64,000 nt of DNA, taken from Flavobacteriales bacterium (GTDB lineage: Bacteria > Bacteroidota > Bacteroidia > UBA10329). Below the pieces are notes generated by a model that was not told the DNA's origin, searched no databases, and was given only the letters and a program-made list of their open reading frames with translations. Location of the stretch: the NCBI GenBank assembly GCA_020635495.1, contig JACJZQ010000011.1, positions 62,001-126,000 of the forward strand, given 5' to 3'. The position numbers and the translations under genes are program-made. Shown in pieces: positions 8,858-16,833 of this stretch (position 1 is the first letter of the stretch; the number at the start of each line of letters is the position of its first letter).

Positions 8858-9928
8858 ATGGCTTACATAGAACTATACAAAGATAAGCTGAAGAAGAATT
8901 TTGACTTTCTGGATGCCCTTTTCAAACAGCACGGCAAAGAGTGGGCCGCAGTAACCAAAATGCTGTGCGGAAACCGCACATATCTGGAAGAGGTTATCGG
9001 TTTGGGAATCAAAGAGATATGCGATTCGCGGATCAGCAACTTGAAGGAGGTGAAATCCATTGATTCAAGTGTGCAAACGGTTTACATCAAGCCGCCAGCA
9101 CAAGACATGGTAGAAGACATCATCAGCTACGCGGATGTGAGTTTCAACACGGAGTTTGCAACCATACAGCTGTTGTCTGATGAGGCGGTAAAGCAGAAGA
9201 AAAAGCACAAGATCATTATCATGATCGAGTTGGGTGATCTGCGGGAAGGGATCATGGGAGATCATCTCATCGTTTTTTATGAGAAGATCGTGAACCTGCC
9301 GAACATTGAAATCTCAGGAATTGGTACAAACCTGAACTGTCTGAATGGAGTACTTCCATCGCAAGACAAACTCATTCAGTTGAGCTTGTATCAGCAGTTG
9401 GTTGAGTTCAAATTCAACATTGACATTCCGTGGGTAACGGGCGGAACTTCCGTCATAATTCCATTGCTGATGCAGCACCAAGTGCCCGATGGGGTCAATC
9501 ATTACAGAGTTGGAGAGACGCTCTTTTTCGGCAATAACCTACTTACCGAAGAAACAATTGACGGTATGGCCGGAAGCGTATTGCAATTGTTTTCTCAGAT
9601 CATCGAGATAACCGAAAAACCAAAGGTTCCTATTGGCTATTTGGCAGAAAATCCATCGGGAGAAGTGTTCAAAGTGGACGAAAAAGACTTTGGCGAGAAC
9701 ATGCACCGCGCCATTCTGGATATTGGTCTGCTGGATGTTTCTGCCGAGTTTCTGATTCCGAAAGATGAGAACATCACAGTGGTTGGCGCCAGTTCTGACA
9801 TGCTGGTGATTGATATTGGCGAGAGCGAAAAGGACTACAAAGTGGGCGACATCATTTCCTTTGACCTCAAATACATGGGAGCCCTTCGGCTTCTCAACTC
9901 GGATTACATCGACAAAAAACTCGTTTGA
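8858..9928 (+). CDS. PLP-dependent alanine/ornithine racemase family enzyme
   Basis: Fold type III PLP enzyme resembling ornithine/alanine racemases of the alanine racemase N-domain family. The Schiff-base lysine is Lys34 in AAVTKMLCGN. The phosphate-binding GGTSVIIP turn and the YRVGETLFFGNN segment near residue 225 follow the family pattern. The C-terminal ~100 residues form the beta domain. The 356-residue length fits. It follows a GNAT acetyltransferase gene by 6 bases. This suggests a D-amino acid (for example D-ornithine or D-alanine) is made and then acetylated, but the substrate cannot be read from the sequence. Confidence 0.82.
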   Translation: MAYIELYKDKLKKNFDFLDALFKQHGKEWAAVTKMLCGNRTYLEEVIGLGIKEICDSRISNLKEVKSIDSSVQTVYIKPPAQDMVEDIISYADVSFNTEFATIQLLSDEAVKQKKKHKIIIMIELGDLREGIMGDHLIVFYEKIVNLPNIEISGIGTNLNCLNGVLPSQDKLIQLSLYQQLVEFKFNIDIPWVTGGTSVIIPLLMQHQVPDGVNHYRVGETLFFGNNLLTEETIDGMAGSVLQLFSQIIEITEKPKVPIGYLAENPSGEVFKVDEKDFGENMHRAILDIGLLDVSAEFLIPKDENITVVGASSDMLVIDIGESEKDYKVGDIISFDLKYMGALRLLNSDYIDKKLV

Positions 9929-9968
9929 GACTTACTTCACTCCACACCTGGAACCCCTCTGCGAGAGT

Positions 9969-10721
9969 TTAGAATTGAAATTTCACAGAATCGGTCTCGT
10001 TTCCGTCCGAATCAAAACTTCGTTCCTCAAAATACACCGTTCCATTGCGATGAACTTTGACGACAGTAGAGCAAACGGTTCCGTACTCTTTTGAGTTGAT
10101 GAATTTGGGAGAAAGCAGCTTTTCCAACTCTTGTCCAACCCCAGTGTCTGGAAGCCGGTTCGGATCTGGTCGGTGTTCGTCCTTTAGAATTCCAAACAGC
10201 ACGCTTGAGTCAAGCTGATCGGATTCAATGGCTTCCTGAAGCTGTTTCTTTCCTTCATCAACTTTGGGCCAAGAGGTGTTCAGAAAAGCGTTACTCAACC
10301 CATGATAACCAACCGTTATTGGCCGTGGCTCATTTTCCACATTGGAGTAGTAGAAAAGCTGATCGTAGGTGCCAACAACTAGATTGAAACCGTTGAATTC
10401 CTCAGGCTTTTCAATAGAATTGAGATAGCCAAGTGCATCCTGTTCTGAAGTCAGAAATTCAGAAACAAGTGTCCCTCGTGTGGGTCCTTGCCTATTGAAG
10501 TATCTCGGATGTCGGTAATTGGTCAGAAAGGCTATTCTTCCGCCCTTGGAAATGCCTAGCCAAGTTCCATTTCCCTGTAGGTCTTTACCTGCCAGAACGT
10601 TTGGATGTTCTTCCCAAAATCGAGCTTTTTCGGCAGGTCTTCTTCGAAATTCATCTCTATTGGCAAGCAGGACGAACGGGAATTCGTCATGCTGATCGAT
10701 AGCAAAAAGGCAGAGACACAT
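9969..10721 (-). CDS. NRDE / TANGO2-family protein
   Basis: Homologue of TANGO2 (transport and Golgi organisation 2) with the diagnostic N-terminus MCLCLFA and the NRDE motif in LLANRDEFRRRP. The following WLGISKGGRIAFLTNYR segment also fits. Family members adopt an Ntn-hydrolase-like fold with Cys2 exposed, and eukaryotic members have been linked to heme trafficking and lipid metabolism. The bacterial role is unclear. It starts 3 bases after the phosphosugar mutase stop, so the two form an operon. Confidence 0.88.
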   Translation of the reverse strand: MCLCLFAIDQHDEFPFVLLANRDEFRRRPAEKARFWEEHPNVLAGKDLQGNGTWLGISKGGRIAFLTNYRHPRYFNRQGPTRGTLVSEFLTSEQDALGYLNSIEKPEEFNGFNLVVGTYDQLFYYSNVENEPRPITVGYHGLSNAFLNTSWPKVDEGKKQLQEAIESDQLDSSVLFGILKDEHRPDPNRLPDTGVGQELEKLLSPKFINSKEYGTVCSTVVKVHRNGTVYFEERSFDSDGNETDSVKFQF

Positions 10722-10724
10722 CGT

Positions 10725-12449
10725 TTAGACTAAACCAAGTTCTGACTGAATGGTTTTGATCTTCTTTTCCAATTTGACCTTCAACTCTTTGTAATTCGAT
10801 GAAGCGTCCACCTCTCCGTTTACGCTGAAGTAGAACTTGATCTTCGGTTCTGTGCCAGACGGACGCGCTGTAACAATCGTTCCCTCAGAGGTTTCGAACT
10901 GCAATACACTAGACGTTGGTAACCCTGTTTCGGATGTGGAATCATCTTGGAAATTGGTCACTTTCCCGAGTTTGTAATCACGTAGGTAAACCACATCAGC
11001 ACCAGCTATCTGTTTTGGTGGGTTACTTCTCAGGTCTTCCATCATTTTAGCGATTTCCTCTGCACCTAATCGGCCCTTTTTCGTGACACTGATAAGGTCT
11101 TCCAAATAGAATCCGAATTCGGTATGAATATCAATCAGTAATTCGAAAAGGCTCTTGCCGTTGGTTTTGGCCCAAGCACACATTTCCGTGATCAGAACAC
11201 AACTCAGAACGGCATCTTTATCTCGAACAAGATCACCGGCCAAGTAACCGTAGCTTTCTTCTCCACCACCAATGAACTGTTCTTTGCCTTCCAACTCTTT
11301 GATAAGCTCTGCAATGTATTTGAACCCTGTGAGCACATCATAGCATGGCACCCCATTCTTTTCAGATATCTTCTTGATCAAAGGGCTTGTAACAATGGTT
11401 TTGGCGGTGAATTGCTTGCCATCCAATTTGCCCAATTCTTTCCACCGCTTAACGAGGTAATAGACCAACAATGAGCCCGTCATGTTACCGTTAAGAAGCT
11501 GTAGTTCACCGTCCAGATTTCGAACAGCAATTCCTACTCGGTCAGCGTCAGGGTCGGTCCCCATCACCAGATCGGCACCCAACGCTTCAGCTTGCTCCAA
11601 GGCCATTTTCAATGCAGCGGCCTCTTCCGGATTCGGAGATGCAACCGTAGGGAAATTCCCGTTCGGTTCATCTTGCGCAGCCACCGTGCTGATGTTGGTA
11701 AAACCAAGCTCCTTCAGCGTTCTAGGAACCATGGTGCCGCCCGTACCGTGCAATGCCGTGAAAACAATATTCAGGTCTGATTGCGCCTTTACTGCTTCTG
11801 GCGATAAACACAATGATTTCAAACCATCGATGTAAGCTCTATCGATCCCATCCTTCACCACTTCAATAAGGCTTTCATCTGCATTCCAATTCACTTCCTG
11901 CGGACCTGAAATTTTCTGCACCTCAGCAATTACATTCTTGTCGTGAGGAGCAATCAACTGCCCACCGTCTTCCCAATAGGCTTTATAACCGTTATACTCT
12001 TTCGGGTTGTGAGATGCTGTAATGACCACACCACTTTTACAGCCGTAATGGCGGATGGCGAAAGAAAGTTCTGGTGTAGGCCTCAACTCGCTGAACAAAT
12101 ACACCTTGATGCCGTTGGCCGCAAAAACCTCAGCGGTTTTCCTTGCAAACAAGGAACTATTGTTTCTGGAATCGTGTGCTACAGCAACTTTTATCTCACC
12201 TTCAAAGGATTTCTTGAGATAATTTGCCAAACCTTGTGTGGCCATTCCCACCGTGTAGATATTTATGCGGTTGGTGCCAACACCCATAATGCCACGAAGG
12301 CCACCGGTACCGAATTCAAGATCTTTGTAAAAACTCTCTGTAAGTTCTTCAGAACCAGCGTCTATCATTGACTGTACCGAAGCGCGTGTTTCAGCATCAA
12401 ACGAATCACTGGTCCATTGTTTGGCTTTCTGAAGAACAATATTTTCCAT
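10725..12449 (-). CDS. Phosphosugar mutase (phosphoglucomutase/phosphomannomutase superfamily)
   Basis: Interconverts 1-phospho and 6-phospho sugars through a phosphoserine. The active-site serine is Ser146 in VVITASHNPKEYNGYK. The metal loop is DPDADRVGIA, the sugar-binding loop is GGEESYGYL and the phosphate-binding loop is ARPSGTEPKIKFYF. The length of 574 residues and the order of motifs fit the long PGM/PMM type common in Bacteroidota, which usually acts on glucose phosphate. A -7 element lies just upstream on the same strand. The TANGO2-like gene follows. Confidence 0.92.
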   Translation of the reverse strand: MENIVLQKAKQWTSDSFDAETRASVQSMIDAGSEELTESFYKDLEFGTGGLRGIMGVGTNRINIYTVGMATQGLANYLKKSFEGEIKVAVAHDSRNNSSLFARKTAEVFAANGIKVYLFSELRPTPELSFAIRHYGCKSGVVITASHNPKEYNGYKAYWEDGGQLIAPHDKNVIAEVQKISGPQEVNWNADESLIEVVKDGIDRAYIDGLKSLCLSPEAVKAQSDLNIVFTALHGTGGTMVPRTLKELGFTNISTVAAQDEPNGNFPTVASPNPEEAAALKMALEQAEALGADLVMGTDPDADRVGIAVRNLDGELQLLNGNMTGSLLVYYLVKRWKELGKLDGKQFTAKTIVTSPLIKKISEKNGVPCYDVLTGFKYIAELIKELEGKEQFIGGGEESYGYLAGDLVRDKDAVLSCVLITEMCAWAKTNGKSLFELLIDIHTEFGFYLEDLISVTKKGRLGAEEIAKMMEDLRSNPPKQIAGADVVYLRDYKLGKVTNFQDDSTSETGLPTSSVLQFETSEGTIVTARPSGTEPKIKFYFSVNGEVDASSNYKELKVKLEKKIKTIQSELGLV

Positions 12450-12466
12450 GGGTGGTTATTTTGGCG

Positions 12467-12474
12467 CAAAAGTA
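12467..12474 (-). promoter_or_regulatory. -7 promoter element (TAnnTTTG) of the phosphosugar mutase gene
   Basis: On the minus strand this reads TACTTTTG, a full match to the Bacteroidota -7 element, 17 bases before the ATG. It lies back to back with the plus-strand element at 12496. Confidence 0.6.
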
Positions 12475-12495
12475 CAATCTCGGTTTAAGTAGATT

Positions 12496-12503
12496 TACTT
12501 TTG
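12496..12503 (+). promoter_or_regulatory. -7 promoter element (TAnnTTTG) of the Met-rich secreted protein gene
   Basis: Reads TACTTTTG on the plus strand, a full match to the Bacteroidota -7 element. The ATG follows at 12542, leaving a leader of about 30 bases. Confidence 0.55.
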
Positions 12504-12541
12504 ACGAAACCCTAGTTTTACAATTCAAAATTGAACTCAAT

Positions 12542-13237
12542 ATGAAGAAGACATTTGCTTTGATAATGATAGTTTCCTCGGCTGCCGCGAGCGTTTTTGC
12601 CCAGCAGGACGAATTGAAATCAGCAACGACCAACATTGAGAATAAAGAGTACGTGGCAGCATTGGACAATCTGTCAAAGGCCAAGCGCATTGTAAATAAG
12701 TTGATGACCGATCAGTTGTCAGAAGTTCTCCCAGCTAAATTCGGTGAATTTGAAATGACCGAATCGGATGGAATGGGAGCCATGGAAGACGGCCAAGGTA
12801 TTAGCTTGGAGAGAATTTACCGAAAGCCCATCTCCACTGACCAGAACAAACCGGGAATGGATGATCCGATGATGAATATGGGAAATGAACCTCAGCTCAA
12901 TGTTAGAATCACAACAAACATGATGATGGCCAATGAGGTCATGAATGCACATACCATGTCCAGTGAACGAATGAAAATGGATGTTCCAGGAATGGAATCT
13001 GAGGCTTACCGCGTAAAGGGTTATAGAGCATTAAGTAAGTCTTATGGAGGTGATTCTACCGAAGGTGAAGGAGAATCCATGGAGCCAAGTGGTCAGCAAA
13101 AAATACAAGAGGCTCACGCCATAGTTGGGGGAGCTTATATTGTTGTTACCGCCATGGGCGTTGACAAGGATGGAGAAGCGAAAGCACTCCTTAAACAAGT
13201 CGATTTCGACAAACTGATAGGAATTGTAGGGAAGTAA
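12542..13237 (+). CDS. Secreted Met-rich protein of unknown function
   Basis: ATG 12542 starts a signal peptide (MKKTFALIMIVSSAAASVFAQ). The open frame extends further upstream over the divergent gene but has no credible start there. The mature part of ~210 residues begins with a helical, TPR-like lead (NIENKEYVAALDNLSKAKR). A stretch of about 50 residues (around 105-153) then contains 12 methionines, including MMNM and NMMMANEVM. The C-terminus has a short alpha/beta element (GGAYIVVTAMGVDKD...LLKQVDFDKL). I recognise no named family. Periplasmic or outer-membrane-associated location is likely. A strong terminator follows. Confidence 0.8.
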   Translation: MKKTFALIMIVSSAAASVFAQQDELKSATTNIENKEYVAALDNLSKAKRIVNKLMTDQLSEVLPAKFGEFEMTESDGMGAMEDGQGISLERIYRKPISTDQNKPGMDDPMMNMGNEPQLNVRITTNMMMANEVMNAHTMSSERMKMDVPGMESEAYRVKGYRALSKSYGGDSTEGEGESMEPSGQQKIQEAHAIVGGAYIVVTAMGVDKDGEAKALLKQVDFDKLIGIVGK

Positions 13238-13260
13238 TTTCCGATAGAATTGAAATGAAA

Positions 13261-13291
13261 AGGCCCGATTCATTTGAATCGGGCCTTTTTT
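13261..13291. terminator. Bidirectional intrinsic terminator
   Basis: An 11-bp perfect stem (AGGCCCGATTC with GAATCGGGCCT) closes a 4-base loop and is followed by a T run. An A run lies on the other side, so it can act on both strands. It sits between the convergent Met-rich protein gene and the TPR-like lipoprotein gene and overlaps the latter's stop codon. Confidence 0.9.
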
Positions 13292-13829
13292 ATGATTCAG
13301 CCTTTGCTTTCTCATCAAACATCCGAATGAGTTCTTCATCGCTCAAGCTCATGTTCTGAATGGAGAACTTAGCGTCTTCGGCCAGTTTATGTTCGGGGTA
13401 TTTCTTAATAAAAAGCTCGTAAAGTTGTCTGGCATCGGCAGTGTCCTTGTTCACGTTTTCTTCACAGAATCCTGCTAGAAATAGGGCGTCAGCGGCTTTA
13501 GGCATTCCCTCATGGTCAAATGCAATGGTTCGGAAGTATTTCACTGCTAAATTTCCTTGTTCAATAGCCATACTTACTTCGCCCGCCTTAAAGAGCATAT
13601 CTATTCCAACGGTGTCTTTCTGCTCTTGAAGTTGGTAGAATTTGGCGTAGCTTTTTACCAATTGCATGCCTGCAGAGTGATTTACAGGAGCTTCTGCATC
13701 CGCAAAAAGCACGGTTTCCAAACTGTCTATCCTCGCTTGGATTATTTCTGTTTCAGTGAGTGGAGTGGTCTTGGTCTGACAACCGACCACCATGATCAAA
13801 AGAGCTGAAATTGCTAGTAGTAATCTCAT
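13290..13829 (-). CDS. TPR-like lipoprotein
   Basis: The lipoprotein signal ends in the lipobox LIMVVGC, so it is expected to be lipid-anchored at Cys16. Residues ~55-155 form helical hairpins of tetratricopeptide type, including DMLFKAGEVSMAIEQGNLAVKYF and ARQLYELFIKKYPEHKLAEDA, as in BamD/YbgF-like scaffold proteins. It is the last gene of ruvX-def-lipoprotein, with a 4-base ATGA overlap with def. The function is unknown; an envelope scaffold role is inferred from the repeats. Confidence 0.85.
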   Translation of the reverse strand: MRLLLAISALLIMVVGCQTKTTPLTETEIIQARIDSLETVLFADAEAPVNHSAGMQLVKSYAKFYQLQEQKDTVGIDMLFKAGEVSMAIEQGNLAVKYFRTIAFDHEGMPKAADALFLAGFCEENVNKDTADARQLYELFIKKYPEHKLAEDAKFSIQNMSLSDEELIRMFDEKAKAES

Positions 13830-14404
13830 TTCGGGAAGCGCATTCTGTATTCAACATCCACTATGCCTTTGCTGATGTCATTCAAACGTCCTTTCAGCAT
13901 CCTTCGCTTCAGTGCTGGTAGGTGGTCTGTAAAAAGCACACCTTCAATGTGGTCATATTCATGCTGGATGATCCTAGCGGCAATACCATCGTAGGTCTCT
14001 TCCCTCAGTTCCCAATTCTCATCATAGTATTCGATGGTTATTTCGGGCTTTCTGGCAACATCTTCTCTAATTCCAGGAATACTCAGACAACCTTCGTTGA
14101 AATCCCATCTTTTACCAGACTCTTCCAGAATGATCGGGTTGATGAAAACCTTGGTAAATCCATCCAATTCAGGATGTTCTTCACAGAATGGCGTGGCATC
14201 TACAATGAACAATCGGATACTCTTTCCGATCTGTGGTGCCGCCAATCCAACGCCTGAGGCATTGTACATGGTCTCAAACATGTTGTCTACCAGCTCTGGA
14301 AGATCAGGGTAATCGTCATCGATCTCTTCTGCCACCTTCTTCAAAACCGGGTCGCCATAGGCAACAATAGGTAGGATCTTCGCTTTTGTTTCTGTCTCGC
14401 TCAT
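13826..14404 (-). CDS. def: Peptide deformylase
   Basis: Removes the formyl group from nascent protein N-termini. All three signature motifs are present: GVGLAAPQIG, EGCLSIPGI (metal Cys) and the HExxH-type QHEYDHIEG (two metal His and the catalytic Glu). The length of 192 residues is typical of the Bacteroidota form. It overlaps ruvX and the downstream lipoprotein gene by ATGA on each side, so the three are translationally coupled. Confidence 0.97.
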   Translation of the reverse strand: MSETETKAKILPIVAYGDPVLKKVAEEIDDDYPDLPELVDNMFETMYNASGVGLAAPQIGKSIRLFIVDATPFCEEHPELDGFTKVFINPIILEESGKRWDFNEGCLSIPGIREDVARKPEITIEYYDENWELREETYDGIAARIIQHEYDHIEGVLFTDHLPALKRRMLKGRLNDISKGIVDVEYRMRFPK

Positions 14405-14826
14405 CTGTTCAAACTGTTCATTTGCTCCATATACGACTGCAGAATAAGCGTGGCACTCATCTTATCTACCAATGCCTTGTCTGCGCGTTGCTTCTTTTTC
14501 AATCCGCCTTCAATCATTGCTCCAAATGCCATTTTGGAGGTGAAACGTTCATCCATTCTGTCAAATAGCACGTTAGGGAAGGCCTTTTTAAGCCGATCTG
14601 TCAGTTGATTGGCACCCTTTGCTGCCTGAGCGGGTTCGTTGTTCAATCGCTTGGGTTCTCCAACCACAATACGGTCAACTTGTTCCGTTGCCATGTATTT
14701 TTTCAGGTAGTCGATGAGTTGGTCAGGATGAACCGTATCCAATCCCGTTGCAATGATCTGCGAAGGGTCGGTAGTGGCAATTCCTACGCGTTTTGAGCCA
14801 TAATCCAGAGCGATGATCCTTCCCAT
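14401..14826 (-). CDS. ruvX: RuvX/YqgF-family Holliday junction resolvase-like nuclease
   Basis: RNase H-fold nuclease of the YqgF family, involved in rRNA 5'-end processing and possibly Holliday junction resolution. The first-strand motif ALDYGSKRVGIATTDP, the VGEPKRLNN segment and the C-terminal RMDERFTSKMA with the VDKMSATLILQSYM helix are all present. It is the first gene of an operon with def. A -7 element lies about 23 bases upstream, shared head to head with dapD. Confidence 0.95.
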   Translation of the reverse strand: MGRIIALDYGSKRVGIATTDPSQIIATGLDTVHPDQLIDYLKKYMATEQVDRIVVGEPKRLNNEPAQAAKGANQLTDRLKKAFPNVLFDRMDERFTSKMAFGAMIEGGLKKKQRADKALVDKMSATLILQSYMEQMNSLNR

Positions 14827-14848
14827 TTTGGCCTTTTTTGAGGCGCGG

Positions 14849-14856
14849 CAAAGTTA
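14849..14856 (-). promoter_or_regulatory. -7 promoter element of the ruvX-def operon
   Basis: On the minus strand this reads TAACTTTG, a full TAnnTTTG match, giving a leader of about 20 bases. It is only 5 bases from the divergent dapD element. Confidence 0.65.
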
Positions 14857-14861
14857 AGGAT

Positions 14862-14869
14862 TATCTTTG
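14862..14869 (+). promoter_or_regulatory. -7 promoter element of dapD
   Basis: Reads TATCTTTG, a full TAnnTTTG match. A TTTG that could serve as the -33 element lies 21 bases upstream at 14837-14840. The dapD ATG is only 4 bases downstream, so the transcript is leaderless or nearly so. Confidence 0.7.
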
Positions 14870-14873
14870 CCGC

Positions 14874-15695
14874 ATGCAGATAAACGAATTACGCGCAATC
14901 GTAGAGCAGGCATGGGAAAACCGCGAGCTGTTGAGTATAGAACAGACCATTTCAGCCATTAGGGAAGTTGTGGGGTTGTTGGATAAGGGCACGCTGAGAG
15001 TGGCTGAACCCAAAGGCAACGATTGGCAGGTGAACGAGTGGGTCAAGAAAGCGGTTATCCTGTATTTCCCCATTCAGAAGATGGAAACCATTGAGGTTGG
15101 TCCGTTTGAATTCCATGATAAGATCGCGCTGAAAAAAGGTCATAAGGAAGCTGGCGTACGCGTTGTGCCACACGCCATTGCGCGTCATGGTTCGTTCTTA
15201 GAATCTGGTGTTATCATGATGCCATCTTACGTGAATATCGGTGCTTATGTGGCCAGCGGAACCATGGTTGATACATGGGCAACAGTTGGTTCTTGTGCAC
15301 AGATAGGCAGGAATGTACACCTGAGCGGTGGAGTTGGAATCGGTGGTGTGTTGGAGCCCATTCAGGCCGCACCGGTCATAATTGAAGATGACGCATTCCT
15401 GGGTTCAAGGAGTATTGTGGTAGAGGGAGTGAGAGTAGGAAAGGAGGCCGTGTTGGGAGCCAATGTGGTGCTGACCATGAGCACGCGTATCATAGATGTT
15501 ACTGGTCAGGAACCCGTTGAAATGAAGGGCTATGTTCCTGAGCGTTCGGTGGTCATTCCAGGGTCTTATCCAAAGGAGTTCCCTGCGGGAACGTACAATG
15601 TTCCATGCGCACTCATCATCGGAAAGAGAAAGGAAAGTACCGACCAGAAAACATCTTTGAACAACGCGTTGCGTGAATTCAATGTAGCGGTTTAA
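14874..15695 (+). CDS. dapD: 2,3,4,5-tetrahydropyridine-2,6-dicarboxylate N-succinyltransferase
   Basis: Succinylates tetrahydrodipicolinate in the succinylase branch of lysine and meso-diaminopimelate synthesis. ATG 14874 gives the normal start MQINELRAIVEQAWENRELL; the upstream frame runs into the promoter. The N-terminal helical domain ends at KKAVILYFPIQKME. The left-handed beta-helix then shows hexapeptide repeats (IGAYVASGTMVDTWATVGSCA and on), including the GGVGIGGVLEP loop. The 273-residue length is typical. The glycosyltransferase gene follows after 9 bases. Confidence 0.96.
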   Translation: MQINELRAIVEQAWENRELLSIEQTISAIREVVGLLDKGTLRVAEPKGNDWQVNEWVKKAVILYFPIQKMETIEVGPFEFHDKIALKKGHKEAGVRVVPHAIARHGSFLESGVIMMPSYVNIGAYVASGTMVDTWATVGSCAQIGRNVHLSGGVGIGGVLEPIQAAPVIIEDDAFLGSRSIVVEGVRVGKEAVLGANVVLTMSTRIIDVTGQEPVEMKGYVPERSVVIPGSYPKEFPAGTYNVPCALIIGKRKESTDQKTSLNNALREFNVAV

Positions 15696-15704
15696 CCAAG
15701 CGAA

Positions 15705-16814
15705 ATGCGACTTGCATTTGACGCCAAACGGGCGTTTCTCAACACGACAGGATTAGGGAATTACAGCAGAAATGTTGTTACGGCTCTTCGCGCCCGATAT
15801 TCTGATGATGAGATGACGCTGTGCACTCCGCATAGAACCCACCTACTTGATGTCAAAGGATTTACGGTTCAAGGACCAGAATCTGAATTCGAAAGGTCGT
15901 TTCCTAGCATTTGGCGTAGTTGGACTGTACTGAAGCAGTTGGAGAACTTGAAGATCGATCTGTTCCATGGCCTCAGCAATGAGTTGCCGTTCGGAATCGG
16001 GAAGTCCTCTATTCGATCGGTAGTTACCATCCATGACCTGATCTTTTTGCGCTATCCTGCTTATTATTCATTGGTTGATAGGATCATCTATCGCTACAAA
16101 GTGAAGCGCGCATGTGCAGAGGCCGATAGCGTTGTGGCCACCAGTCAGCAGACCAAGGATGACCTTATCCAGTTTCTTTCCGTGCCAGAAAGCAAGATCC
16201 ATGTGGTCTATCAGAGTTGTGATGATCAGTTCAAACAGCACGGGTCTGAAGACGAACAGGAAATGGTCAGAACCAAGTATGGTCTCCCATCGAAATTCAT
16301 CCTGTCTGTTGGTACCATTGAGAAGCGAAAGAACCTGCTGGCGGTGATAGATGCCATGGTGCAATTGCCGAACGTCAATCTGGTGGTTGTCGGTAGGAAA
16401 ACGGCTTATTTCAACGAAGTTTCGGAACGGATTGCCAAGCATGGCCTAACGAAAAGAGTTCACTTTTTGCATGAGGTGGAGTTTTCAGACCTGCCCGCCA
16501 TTTACCAAATTGCGCAGTTACTGGTTTATCCGTCAGAATTCGAAGGTTTTGGCATCCCGATTTTGGAAGGGATGTATTCCCAGATTCCGGTCATCACAAC
16601 CAAAGGAGGTTGTTTTGAGGAAGTGGGTGGTGCAGCCGCCAAGTATGTTGAATACGGTAATGTTGATGCGCTGTCCAATACAATTACCGAAGTGCTTTCC
16701 AGTTCCGAACTACAGGCCGAAATGGTTGAAAAAGGACTGGTGCAGGCTGCCAAATTCACCAATGAACAGCAGGCCGAGCAACTCCATGCCATTTATGAAA
16801 AAGCCTTGGCCTGA
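15705..16814 (+). CDS. GT4-type glycosyltransferase
   Basis: Retaining GT-B glycosyltransferase of the GT1/GT4 clan, transferring a sugar from a nucleotide-sugar donor. The C-terminal donor-binding domain has the opening strand SVGTIEKRKN and the E(x7)E motif in YPSEFEGFGIPILEGM. The N-terminal acceptor domain includes VVTIHDLIFLRYP. No signal peptide or membrane segment is present, so it is cytosolic or peripheral. The acceptor is unknown; a polysaccharide or lipid-linked sugar is likely. It follows dapD closely. Confidence 0.9.
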   Translation: MRLAFDAKRAFLNTTGLGNYSRNVVTALRARYSDDEMTLCTPHRTHLLDVKGFTVQGPESEFERSFPSIWRSWTVLKQLENLKIDLFHGLSNELPFGIGKSSIRSVVTIHDLIFLRYPAYYSLVDRIIYRYKVKRACAEADSVVATSQQTKDDLIQFLSVPESKIHVVYQSCDDQFKQHGSEDEQEMVRTKYGLPSKFILSVGTIEKRKNLLAVIDAMVQLPNVNLVVVGRKTAYFNEVSERIAKHGLTKRVHFLHEVEFSDLPAIYQIAQLLVYPSEFEGFGIPILEGMYSQIPVITTKGGCFEEVGGAAAKYVEYGNVDALSNTITEVLSSSELQAEMVEKGLVQAAKFTNEQQAEQLHAIYEKALA

Positions 16815-16818
16815 TAGC

Positions 16819-16826
16819 TAACTTTG
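16819..16826 (+). promoter_or_regulatory. -7 promoter element of the CCA-adding enzyme gene
   Basis: Reads TAACTTTG, a full TAnnTTTG match, ending 7 bases before the TTG start codon of the next gene. Confidence 0.55.
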
Positions 16827-16833
16827 CCCCGAT

